From: Marinobacter lipolyticus SM19
GTDB taxonomy: Bacteria > Pseudomonadota > Gammaproteobacteria > Pseudomonadales > Oleiphilaceae
Length of the DNA stretch: 64,000 bases
Assembly: GCF_000397065.2 (NCBI RefSeq)
Contig: NZ_KE007306.1
Span: 1,154,166-1,218,165, forward strand
Direction of reading: 5' to 3'
Shown: positions 16,928 through 25,800 of the stretch, piece after piece
How the letters are laid out: each line of letters starts with the position of its first letter
Numbering within the stretch: position 1 is the stretch's first letter
The notes under the pieces: generated by a model
Told to the model about the DNA's origin: nothing
What the model saw: the letters and a program-made list of their open reading frames with translations, nothing else
Database searches by the model: none
Program-made: the position numbers and the translations under genes

Positions 16928-19701
16928 GTCTTGTCCTCCGTCTCGTGGCCGGGGCCTGGCACGGCCACATCCGACTGCCCCAGAGGCAAAGTAAAGGAAA
17001 AGGTCGCGCCCTTACCAGTCCCACTGCGACCAGACTCACTGTGCACCCAAAGCCGGCCACCAAAATGCTCGACAATCTGCCGGCTGATCGGTAGCCCCAG
17101 GCCGGTACCCTGGGGTTTTTCGGTCAGATTGTCCCCGGCCTGGCGGAACTTCTCGAAGATGGTGTCCTGATCCGCCGCGTCGATACCACGACCATTATCG
17201 CGCACATCCACCTGCAACGCTTCCGGCAGCACCTGCACGGCAATGCCGATACGACCCGACTCGCGGTCGCAGAACTTGATGGCATTGGTGATCAGGTTAA
17301 GCAGCACCTGCAACAGTCGGTCACGATCCGCGATGACCGGAGGCACACGCGGTGGCAGGTCGAGCTGTATGTCCACGCCCCGCTCCTGCATCAGTTGGCT
17401 GGTGGTGGCCAGGGCATCGTCGATTACTTCCGCCAGGTCGATTTCAGAGGCGTGCCATTCCACCCGTCCTGCCTCGAGTTTGGCCAGGTCCAGTACCTGG
17501 TTGATCATGCGGGTCAGGCGCTCGCTCTCCTTGACAATAATGGCAATGAACTGCGCCCGTTGTGCCTGCTCCAGGTCCGGATTATCGTTCAGGATCTCGG
17601 AGAAGGCGCGGATGGAGGTCAACGGCGTGCGCAGCTCATGGGTTACGGTGGAGATAAAGTCGTCCTTCAGTCGGTCAAGCTCCCGCAGCCGTTCGTTGGC
17701 CGCCCGCAACTCGCGAGTGGCGGTCTCCAGCTCCTGCGATTGCTGCTCCAGGCGGCGACTGTATGCGATAACCTGAGAAGTCTCATCAAGAATGCCCAGT
17801 ACTTCCTCCATGCCCAGTGGCTCTTCCTGCACCACCGACGCCAGCATTACCCGTGCCGAGGCCGCCCCGATAGCACCGGCCAACTGCTGCTCGGCGAAGT
17901 GCACTAGGTCTGCACTGGAGCGCTGGCCTCGCCGGCTGGCGTAGTTTGCGAAAGCTGCAGCAGCACGGTCCGGCCCCAAGAAACGCCCCACCAGAGCGAT
18001 AACTTCGGTCATCGAAGCGCTGCCGCGCCAAAGGCTGGCGCCCCGCCCTGCCGACTTGAAGACATCAACGAAGAGCAGCGCCTGGGCATGCTCACGGCTA
18101 CTCTGACGTCCAAACAGCGACACCCCGACATAGGCACCCAGGTTAACTAACAGACTCCAGAACAGCGAATGGCCAAGTTCGTCCACGCCATCCAGACCAA
18201 ACAGGGCCGTAGGCTTTAGCCAGGTAATCGCGAACGGCCCCTGCTCGATAAAGCTCAATGGCAGCCAGCCGGACTTGGCAAACGCCGGCAGCAACAGGGT
18301 ATAGGCCCACAGCAGGAAACCCAGGGACAGGCCCCACAGGGCTCCGGCCCGGCTACCCTGTTTCCAGTACATGCCGCCCAACATCGCCGGTGCGAACTGG
18401 GCCACGGCGGCGAAGGACACCAGGCCGATAGAGACCAGGGCATAAGCCTCGCCAGCGGCCCGGTAATACATGTAGCCAAGCAGCATCAGCAGCAGGATGG
18501 CGCCACGGCGGATGCCCAGCAGCAGCCGTGACAAATCCCGGCGCTGGGCCAGCCCGAGGGCCTTCCAGCGCAGCAGCAGCGGCATCGCCAGATCGTTGCA
18601 GATCATGGTGGACAGCGCGATGGTTTCCACAATGACCATCCCGGTGGCGGCAGACAGCCCACCGACGAAAACCAGCAACGCCAGGGCCTCCTGCCGATGG
18701 ACCATGGGCAGGGTCAGCACGAAGGTATCGGCGTCCACCGTACCGGCGGAGAAGTGCATCAACCCAGCGAACGTGATGGGCAGCACAAAGATATTGATCG
18801 CCAGCAAGTACAGGGGAAACAGCCAGATCGCCTTGGCCAGGTGGTTCTCATTGACGTTCTCCACCACGCTGATCTGGAACTGACGAGGCAGGAACAGGAT
18901 CGACAGCATCGACAGGAAAATCAGCGCCGCCCAGGAGCTGTATGTACCTGCCGGGCCGCCGAGAGTCAGCAACTGACCGATATCAGGCAACTGCGCGGCC
19001 CGGTCGAAGATATCGGCGAAACCGTCGTAAAGTACGAAGGTGACGAAAATGCCTACTGCCAGGAAGGCCAGCAGTTTGACCAGGGACTCGAAGGCAATCG
19101 CGGCCACCATGCCCTCATGGCGTTCGGTCGCGTCCAGGTGGCGGGTACCGAACACGATGGTGAACAATGCCAGCAGCAGGGCCACATAAAGCGCGGTGTC
19201 CTGCAGCGGCCCCATGGCCTCACTCTGGCTGGGCATCTGGATGGCAGGATACTGCCAGAAAATCAGGAAGCTGCTGGACACCGCCTTCAACTGCAGGGCG
19301 ATGTAAGGAATCACCCCCACCACCGCGATCAGGGTAACCAGCCCGCCCAGCAACGCACTCTTGCCATAGCGCGCGGCGATGAAGTCGGCGATCGAGGTGA
19401 TGCGATTGGCCTTGCTGATGCGGATCATCTTGCGCAGCACCAGCCAGAACAGAGCCGCCATCAGGGTTGGCCCGAGGTAAATGGGCAGGAAACCGACACC
19501 GCTGACCGCCGCCCGGCCGACACTGCCGTAAAAAGTCCAGGAAGTGGCGTACACCGCCATGGAAAGGGCGTAAATATAGGGGTTGGCAATGATCGACCGA
19601 CCAGCATCGGCCCGCTTGTCGCCCCAATAGGCAATAGCGAAGAGGACGCCCAGATAGGCGCAGGAGGTCAGCAGTATCAAGCCACCCAGCGGCATGGGCA
19701 A
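16924..19701 (-). CDS. Sodium:solute symporter / histidine kinase hybrid (CbrA/CrbS-like)
   Basis: A 925-residue hybrid. Roughly residues 1-520 are a Na+/solute symporter (SSS) module with about 13 membrane segments ([21 protein letters not shown], then [15 protein letters not shown]). A cytoplasmic linker and coiled coil lead to a canonical kinase: H-box [17 protein letters not shown] (near 680), N-box [11 protein letters not shown]1 DNGRGID, G2 [12 protein letters not shown]. This layout matches CbrA and CrbS, sensors that govern carbon-source or acetate use and may couple sensing to transport. Unlike CrbS/CrbR, the adjacent regulator lacks a DNA-binding domain. It is the second gene of the operon. 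The ligand is unknown. Confidence 0.92.
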   Translation of the reverse strand: MPMPLGGLILLTSCAYLGVLFAIAYWGDKRADAGRSIIANPYIYALSMAVYATSWTFYGSVGRAAVSGVGFLPIYLGPTLMAALFWLVLRKMIRISKANRITSIADFIAARYGKSALLGGLVTLIAVVGVIPYIALQLKAVSSSFLIFWQYPAIQMPSQSEAMGPLQDTALYVALLLALFTIVFGTRHLDATERHEGMVAAIAFESLVKLLAFLAVGIFVTFVLYDGFADIFDRAAQLPDIGQLLTLGGPAGTYSSWAALIFLSMLSILFLPRQFQISVVENVNENHLAKAIWLFPLYLLAINIFVLPITFAGLMHFSAGTVDADTFVLTLPMVHRQEALALLVFVGGLSAATGMVIVETIALSTMICNDLAMPLLLRWKALGLAQRRDLSRLLLGIRRGAILLLMLLGYMYYRAAGEAYALVSIGLVSFAAVAQFAPAMLGGMYWKQGSRAGALWGLSLGFLLWAYTLLLPAFAKSGWLPLSFIEQGPFAITWLKPTALFGLDGVDELGHSLFWSLLVNLGAYVGVSLFGRQSSREHAQALLFVDVFKSAGRGASLWRGSASMTEVIALVGRFLGPDRAAAAFANYASRRGQRSSADLVHFAEQQLAGAIGAASARVMLASVVQEEPLGMEEVLGILDETSQVIAYSRRLEQQSQELETATRELRAANERLRELDRLKDDFISTVTHELRTPLTSIRAFSEILNDNPDLEQAQRAQFIAIIVKESERLTRMINQVLDLAKLEAGRVEWHASEIDLAEVIDDALATTSQLMQERGVDIQLDLPPRVPPVIADRDRLLQVLLNLITNAIKFCDRESGRIGIAVQVLPEALQVDVRDNGRGIDAADQDTIFEKFRQAGDNLTEKPQGTGLGLPISRQIVEHFGGRLWVHSESGRSGTGKGATFSFTLPLGQSDVAVPGPGHETEDKT

Positions 19702-19708
19702 CGCTCCC

Positions 19709-19909
19709 TCATCGCCTGGAGCCTTCGACTACCCAGATCATCAATACGATCAGCAGCGCCCAGGCGGCAAACAGATAGGCAAACAGCAGCGGAATGCCGA
19801 ACACCTCTCCGCGGCTATCGAACAATGCCAACAGGGGGTAGCTGAACAACAGGCAGCCCAGCAAAAACAACGCCACAAGCCGCTGGGCCCACAATGTACG
19901 ATTGGCCAT
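19709..19909 (-). CDS. Small two-helix membrane protein preceding the symporter-kinase
   Basis: A 66-residue protein with two hydrophobic helices (about residues 11-30 and 37-61) joined by the short polar loop DSRGEV and ending EGSRR. It ends seven bases before the symporter-kinase start and has AGGGAGG eight bases upstream, so it is the likely first gene of the operon. Small membrane proteins with this topology often accompany SSS transporters as accessory subunits. I do not recognise its exact family. Its start codon is buried in a long inverted repeat (see the leader entry), which suggests translational control. Confidence 0.75.
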   Translation of the reverse strand: MANRTLWAQRLVALFLLGCLLFSYPLLALFDSRGEVFGIPLLFAYLFAAWALLIVLMIWVVEGSRR

Positions 19910-19945
19910 GGACTACACCTCCCTAGGGGAAGTGTAGTCCATGGC
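19905..19945 (-). promoter_or_regulatory. Start-codon hairpin with nine-codon leader reading frame
   Basis: Perfect 14-base arms, GCCATGGACTACAC at 19905-19918 and its complement at 19932-19945, flank a 13-base spacer. On the transcript (minus strand) the promoter-distal arm contains the ATG of the 66-residue membrane protein, and the loop contains part of its AGGGAGG ribosome site. The promoter-proximal arm carries a duplicate ATG that opens a nine-codon frame, MDYTSPREV, ending in TAG one codon before the real ATG and in the same frame. A folded mRNA would hide the start codon. Confidence 0.6.
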
Positions 19946-19989
19946 TCACCAATCCATTGTTTTTCCGTCCCCGGAGCCGGGATGCCAGC

Positions 19990-20298
19990 TTAAATTGTTA
20001 GCTTGGCAATGAACATGAAATCGCTTTGCATTGGAGCTTCATTCGTTCGCCAGGTAGAAACCCTGAAGGAATTCTCATCCACACTCTCAACAACCGCGAT
20101 ACAGTGCGGACTCATCGGCGTCACGACAACGTGCATGTCCCGATCAGGATCACACAGCCCCAGATTGTGGGTGATTACATAGATTTCCGTTTGCTGCTGC
20201 TTGAAAACAGTCCATCCAGGAAGGTCTACTATAGGCGCCGGTGAATCAAATCCGTCACCACCATTGATTTTCGCAGAAAATAATGACAATACGCTCAT
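19990..20298 (-). CDS. Hypothetical protein, no recognised family
   Basis: A 102-residue soluble protein without signal peptide or membrane segment. It alternates short hydrophobic strands (TEIYVITHNLG, MHVVVTPMSPH, CIAVVESVDENSFRV, FMFIAKLTI), suggesting an all-beta fold. The pattern around YVITHNLG and the terminal strand recalls beta-sandwich repeats in phage or surface proteins, but this is only an impression. GGGA lies about nine bases before the ATG. Its base composition looks more AT-rich than its neighbours, which may mark acquisition. It lies 45 bases before the leader hairpin of the symporter-kinase operon on the same strand. Confidence 0.55.
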   Translation of the reverse strand: MSVLSLFSAKINGGDGFDSPAPIVDLPGWTVFKQQQTEIYVITHNLGLCDPDRDMHVVVTPMSPHCIAVVESVDENSFRVSTWRTNEAPMQSDFMFIAKLTI

Positions 20299-20450
20299 TC
20301 TAAAATCCCTTTAGTGTCCATTTGCCCTAAAAACCCAATACGTTAAAGACAATCATTTCAGGTTCAATTTAGCCCCTCCTTCTCGCCCAATGTACAATCC
20401 CTTGCCAGCCCACCTCGTGAACCGGTCAAGGCCAATATAACCATACTAGA

Positions 20451-20467
20451 TCAATTCTCTGAATTGA
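20451..20467 (-). terminator. Short hairpin downstream of trxA
   Basis: Seven-base arms TCAATTC and GAATTGA with a three-base loop lie 18 bases past the thioredoxin stop codon (minus strand). There is no strong T-run, so termination is only possible. Confidence 0.3.
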
Positions 20468-20484
20468 CACGGCTCAATACACCC

Positions 20485-20811
20485 TTAAAGCGCCCCGGAA
20501 ATAAAACTCCGCAGTTGGCCGAGCCCCGCAGTGCCTGTGTGCTGTGCCGCAGCCTTGCCGTCACGATAGATCACCAGGGCGGGAATGCCCCGGATACCCG
20601 TGGCTGCCGCCAGGTCCGGATTTTCGTCCACATTCACTTTGGCCACGCTCAGTTCACCGGTGAACTCGTCGGCCAGCTCCTCCAGCAGCGGGGCGATGGC
20701 GCGGCAGGGTCCACACCACTCGGCCCAGAAATCCACCAGAACCGGCTTGGCCGAGCCCTTAATAGTGTCGTTAAAATTGCTGTCGTTCAGGTGTTGAATG
20801 GTGTTGGTCAT
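20485..20811 (-). CDS. trxA: Thioredoxin
   Basis: From the ATG at 20811 this is 108 residues, the usual length of bacterial thioredoxin. The redox motif is intact (VDFWAEWCGPCRAIAP) and the cis-proline lies in IRGIPALVIYRDG. It reduces protein disulfides in the cytoplasm using electrons from thioredoxin reductase. A longer reading frame starting at 20958 adds residues not seen in the family and was rejected. It is divergent from the LysR gene with 190 bases between them. It differs from E. coli TrxA in its C-terminus, so it may be a second thioredoxin; only one is visible in the window. Confidence 0.92.
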   Translation of the reverse strand: MTNTIQHLNDSNFNDTIKGSAKPVLVDFWAEWCGPCRAIAPLLEELADEFTGELSVAKVNVDENPDLAAATGIRGIPALVIYRDGKAAAQHTGTAGLGQLRSFISGAL

Positions 20812-21001
20812 AACACTCTTGCCCTCATTTCGGTTGATTGGACAAGCACAGGATGCCCATTCACCAGGGCGGACGACCAATGATTTCTTCGCATACAACA
20901 CATCACCTGAAATGATGCATTGCAGAAGTTTCCCTTGCCGGCCAGAAATACCTGGCATAGGGTGGAGGCTTGACCTTGCGCATTCAGGGAGATTTCGGCG
21001 G

Positions 21002-21916
21002 GTGAAGAATCAGGAGTTGACGCTACTCTACGTATTCGATGCCATTATGACCGAGGGATCGATCACCCGTGCCGCCGAGCGACTGGCAATGACCCAGCCG
21101 GCGGTCTCGAATGCGGTCTCCCGCATGCGGGAGACCTGGCACGATCCACTGTTCGTCAAGCAGGGCAGGAACATCAGGCCGACCTCCTACGCCCGCAGTC
21201 TCTGGGACCAGATTCGCGGCCCCATGTACGACCTGAGCAACGCGGTGAATGTAACCCGCTTCGATCCGGCTCATGCCCGACGACAGTTCCGGGTTGCGGT
21301 CACTGACGCCATGCTGGAACTGATCTGGCAACCACTGGTAGCCGAACTCGAGCAACAAGCACCCGGTGTGGACCTGCACGCGGTGCCGTTTACCGAGGAG
21401 AGCGCCCTCACCCAACTCCGTGAAGCGCACGTGGACCTTGCCCTCGGCATGCTGACGGAGCACGATCGGAGCCTGCGCAGTAACTGGCTGTTCGACAGTG
21501 GCCATACCGTCGTCATGCGGCAAGACCATCCTCTGGCGGGCCGACCGCTGACGGTGGACGACTACATCGGCGCTCGTCACCTGATGGTGTCGCTGTCCGG
21601 GGAGGTAAATGGCTTCGTCGACCAGGCCCTGGGACGTCGGGGCCTCAAACGCCGGGTGGCCGTCGCCGTCAACCACTTTCCTGCGGTGCCCCGGCTACTG
21701 CGCCAGTCAGATATGATTGCCACACTGCCCCGGATAGCCACCAACGACACCGGCTTCAACCGGGGCATGTGGTCTACCGAAGTGCCAATTGCGATTGACC
21801 CTCTCAGCCTGTACCTGGTCTGGCACACCCGGCACGATCGGGACCCCGGTAGCCTCTGGATGCGGAAGCGGGTTGAACGGATCGCCAAGGCTTGCTGGGC
21901 GGAATGCTCTGGTTAG
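21002..21916 (+). CDS. LysR-family transcriptional regulator
   Basis: A 304-residue regulator starting at the GTG at 21002, which follows AGGGAG ten bases upstream. Longer frames from 20798 would run through the trxA promoter region. The N-terminal winged helix-turn-helix reads FDAIMTEGSITRAAERLAMTQPAVSNAVSRMRE. The remainder is the type-2 periplasmic-binding-like effector domain (FRVAVTDAMLELIWQPLVAELEQ). The N-terminal form LTLLYVFDAIM resembles the NodD/LeuO-like subgroup. Effector and targets are unknown; no obvious metabolic gene is adjacent except the convergent kinase gene. Confidence 0.9.
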   Translation: MKNQELTLLYVFDAIMTEGSITRAAERLAMTQPAVSNAVSRMRETWHDPLFVKQGRNIRPTSYARSLWDQIRGPMYDLSNAVNVTRFDPAHARRQFRVAVTDAMLELIWQPLVAELEQQAPGVDLHAVPFTEESALTQLREAHVDLALGMLTEHDRSLRSNWLFDSGHTVVMRQDHPLAGRPLTVDDYIGARHLMVSLSGEVNGFVDQALGRRGLKRRVAVAVNHFPAVPRLLRQSDMIATLPRIATNDTGFNRGMWSTEVPIAIDPLSLYLVWHTRHDRDPGSLWMRKRVERIAKACWAECSG

Positions 21917-21930
21917 CCCCCTTCCCCTCG

Positions 21931-22797
21931 TCACGCAAAGGGCTTTTGCGCCATCAACCTCATCACCATGGGTCTCAGGATGAGATCCATGGCTAGCCCC
22001 AGCTTTGTTCCCGGAATGACCAGGGTGTCATGCCGGGACACACTGCTATTGCCGATCATTTGTAACAGGTAGGGGAAATCCACTTCCGAAGCATCCCGGA
22101 ACCGGATCACCACCATGCTCTCATCCTCCGTGGGCACGTCCCGCACGACAAACGGATTGGACGTATCAACCAGGGGTACCCGCTGGAAATTAATGTGGGT
22201 CTGGGCAAACTGCGGCACGATGTCGTGGACGTAATCGTCCATACGGTTAATGATGGTTTCCACCACCGCTTCCTGGGAATAGCCCCGCTTGTTGGTATCG
22301 CGGTGAATCTTCTGTATCCATTCCAGATTCACGATCGGCACCACACCAATCAGCAGGTCAACGTATTGGGCAATGTTGTAGGTATCACCGACGACGCCAC
22401 CATGCAATCCTTCATAAAACAGCAAGTCGGTATCCGCCGGTAGCGGCCCCCAGGGGGTAAAGGTTCCTGGTTTGTATCCTGCTGCCACCAGCGCACGATC
22501 TTCATCATGGACATACTGTCGAAACTGGCCATTGCCGGTATGGCCATAGTCGTATAACAGGGCTTCAAGCTTGTCGATGTGGTTGGCGGCCAGGGCGAAA
22601 TGGTTACGCTCCCCGAACTGCCCCTTGGCCGCCAGGCGGGCCATTTGTTCCCGGGTGTAGCGGTGGAAGCTGTCACCACTGACCATGGCAGCACGCAGCC
22701 CCTCGCTGGCGAAAATCCGGCTGAAGATCTGGCCGGTGGTTGTGGTGCCAGCTCCGGAAGAACCAGTGACCGCAATTACAGGATGACGTTTCGACAT
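21931..22797 (-). CDS. Phosphoribulokinase/uridine kinase family protein (PrkB-like)
   Basis: A 288-residue P-loop kinase. Walker A is GSSGAGTTT (residues 12-20), and the substrate-site region reads SGDSFHRYTREQM and FYEGLHGG. The C-terminal part (ESMVVIRFRDASEVDFPYLLQMIG) is typical of proteobacterial PrkB. E. coli prkB is also a neighbour of crp and yhfA, although here it is about 10 kb away. No RuBisCO or other Calvin-cycle gene is in the window, so phosphorylation of ribulose 5-phosphate for CO2 fixation is unlikely. The natural substrate of this subgroup is not established. Downstream on the same strand of the PilZ/GGDEF/EAL gene, with a 19-base gap. Confidence 0.85.
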   Translation of the reverse strand: MSKRHPVIAVTGSSGAGTTTTGQIFSRIFASEGLRAAMVSGDSFHRYTREQMARLAAKGQFGERNHFALAANHIDKLEALLYDYGHTGNGQFRQYVHDEDRALVAAGYKPGTFTPWGPLPADTDLLFYEGLHGGVVGDTYNIAQYVDLLIGVVPIVNLEWIQKIHRDTNKRGYSQEAVVETIINRMDDYVHDIVPQFAQTHINFQRVPLVDTSNPFVVRDVPTEDESMVVIRFRDASEVDFPYLLQMIGNSSVSRHDTLVIPGTKLGLAMDLILRPMVMRLMAQKPFA

Positions 22798-22816
22798 GGC
22801 AAACCGTGGTCAGGCG

Positions 22817-25800
22817 TTAGTGTAGGCTGTCCAGCAGCCGAGGCTTTTCGATCACAAAACCCTGAGCATAATCCACACCCAGATGCCTCAGCATATCGAG
22901 AACTTCACGGGATTCAACCTGAGAGGCGATCACTTCCCGTTTCATATAGTGCGCCATATCCACCATCGACTGCACCATCGCCCGGTCGGTTTCATTGATA
23001 TCCACCTGATTGGTGAACACGCTGTCCAGCTTGATCAGATCGACAGGAAGACTGCGCATTAACTGGAACGACACCGGACCGCTACCGAAATTGCCCAGGC
23101 AGAAACGACAGCCCAACTCCTTCATCTCCGACATGAACTCCGCCAGGAGATTGACGTCATTGATGGCTGTCGCTTCCGTAATTTCAAACCAGAGCCTCTC
23201 AATGGGCGCTTCCTTCTGACTCAGCTTGTCATAGATAAATTCCAGCAATGACTGATCATTGAGAGAGTAACCGGACAGATTAATACACACCCCACCAAGG
23301 TGATCCGGGTCCGGGGCCTTGTCATGCAACCAGTCCAGCATGCGCCCGACCACCCAACGGTCGACCACCTGCATGCGATCATAACGTTCGGCCATACGCA
23401 CAAAATCGCTGCCGGTGATCAGCTCACCACGATCATCGTACATGCTGATCAGCACTTCGTACTGCGACAACATGCGGGTATTGGCATGCAACGGAATGAT
23501 CTTCTGACACCGCAACAGCATGCGTTCTTCATCCAGGTTGCCCAGACTGGCCACTTTTGCGGCAATCTGTTCCTGCCGGGATTGATCCGTGGCATCCGGA
23601 GAATACTCAATGACCCTGCCATTCCCCTGCGCTTTAGAAGCCTTCAAGGCGTGTTCGGACGCCCGCAGCCAACGCTCAGCAGCCGTCAGTGCCGGCAACT
23701 CCGGCACCAGTCCGACACTGGCCGATAATTTGTAGCAGCGATCGTCAAAGGCAAATTCCGTGGCTTCAATATCAGCCACAATGGCCTGAGCGGTTGCCAA
23801 TGCGCTTTCTGCCGGCAGCAGCCAGGCAAATTCATTCCCGGACAAGCGCGCCAGTGGCATGCCATCACCCACCCGGTCACGGAGCAGGTCCGCTACTTTG
23901 CGGAGCGCATCATCACCGGCCTGATAACCGGCCGTATCATTCAGCAACCGGAACTGTCGCAGATCCAATCGGACCAGGGCCCGTTCGTCTTCATGGCGGG
24001 CCAGTTGCTGGTCCAGCATCCGCTCAAACTCCCGACGCCCCAATAGCCCGGTCAATTCGTCATGGGTGGAGGCCCAGGATAACTGGTCATAGACCTTGCG
24101 GACCATTCGATCCAGGCTTTCATCCACCAATGGTCGCTCATACTGAGCGTCGGGGACGACAACCCCCTTGCGCATCTGTCGTGCCAGGGCATCCAGGTCC
24201 AGCTCCACCACTCTCATACCCTGGTGATTCACAAATACGAAACGACTGAAACCCCGGGCAATCCACACCAGGCGGATGTACTGGGGATCTTCGGGATCCT
24301 CCTGATCCCTCAGCCAGTCGCCGGTACGCAATTGCTGGGCACGCTGGACCCAGCGCTGAAGACTGCGCCGTTCCCGCTCGGACAGCACCTTACGCTTGTC
24401 GTCTTCGGTCTGGACGGGAGGCATTTCAACCATTTCCGGCGGTTTATCGGTTCTGCGCACCAGGAACTGTTTCAACTCTTCCCGAATCTGGGATGAGGGC
24501 ATATGGTTACTTGAGATAGAAGACAAACCGTCCTGAATCACCCGCAACAATTCGGGCAGATTGATACCCGCACGGGGATCATCCGCGAACGCCAGCAGCA
24601 AGTCGATCACGGACAGATAGTCCTGCCACAACTGACTGTCCGGTCCCTGACGAATCCAGGTCAGTGAAAGCAGGTCACGCCATCCGCCCTCCAACAAACT
24701 CAACAGCGCCTTGGGCACTTTACGCCCGGCCAGCTTCCGGTTGAGCACCTCCGTAACGGCCGCCTTGGAGTCAGACACTTTCTGCGCACCTTCCGCAGCT
24801 GCAGTGACCCGCTCTACATTGCGACGATAAACCAGATTCTGACGGTCAATCAGGGTATCCAGTTCCTGGACCGTGGCTTCAAAGACACCGGTATCCTGTT
24901 CAAAATCAGTAACAATGCGATGGATCAGTTCGTCAACCCGACGCTGCACTACGGGGTTTATACGTCCACCCTTGACACCGAGCTGGGCCAACCGGTTCAT
25001 AACGCCGCGAACAGGGCTCTCCTGGTCGTCGAAAAACGCCGGATCCCGCATCACCACCTTCAACACCGGCACTTCCAGTTGACGCACACGGCTTTGGGCA
25101 TAATCGCTGAGCTTTGGGCTTTCCACCACACTGCGGAAAAAGCGATCGACCACATCCAGGGTCTCCTGCTGCTCGTCGTTGAGGGCAACATCGCCGCTGT
25201 CCCTGATGTGTTCGACGACGCGTTCCCTGAGTGAACCCGGCTCGTCTGATGACGCTGGCGACTCTACCTGCAAATGCTGCAGCTCCCGGTGTAATTCTCC
25301 GACCGACAGTGGTCGGGCATTGGGAGCGAAGGCCAGGGGTTCGGTGTCTCCCCGGGCCTGTCGACTCGCCGCCAGCGTTCCGATCAGGTTACGAACCGTG
25401 GCGAAAGCTGTCTGCGCAGCATTGGCGTAACTGCGAAACTCGGCGGGCGCGGTTTTACCGGAAGTGGCGCCCCCGGACCGTTGCCCGGAGTCAAGCGCCG
25501 CCGAAGTGACTGAAGCCGTATGCTGACGGGACTCATTCTTGGCCTTCGCTTGACTGGTGGCCACTTCCCGGACTCGATCATCACTCTCCGTGGACCGTTC
25601 GGACAGATATTTACTCAAGTCCAGATCCGGCATGACCCCATGACGGATCAGGATGTTATTCAACTCTTGATAGAGCGGATTCAGCTGCTGCAGCACCGAC
25701 TGTTCGAAAACCTTCAAACAGACTTTCTCCACTTCACGACTGGCTTTCAGGTGACTCAGTCCGGCATGAAATGATTCGCAGACCAGCGACGGTCCCAGCG

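Noticed and set aside
15554..17170. 538-codon open frame on the plus strand
   Set aside because: It runs antisense to the sensor-exonuclease and receiver genes, whose domains are recognisable. The translation is rich in Gln, His, Arg and Pro without any motif, typical of a GC-rich antisense frame.
18697..19845. 382-codon open frame on the plus strand
   Set aside because: Antisense to the symporter-kinase, low-complexity composition and no ribosome site.
20812..21001. N-terminal extension of the LysR gene to 20798
   Set aside because: It would overlap the divergent trxA start and adds residues before the canonical helix-turn-helix. The GTG at 21002 has AGGGAG at a good distance.
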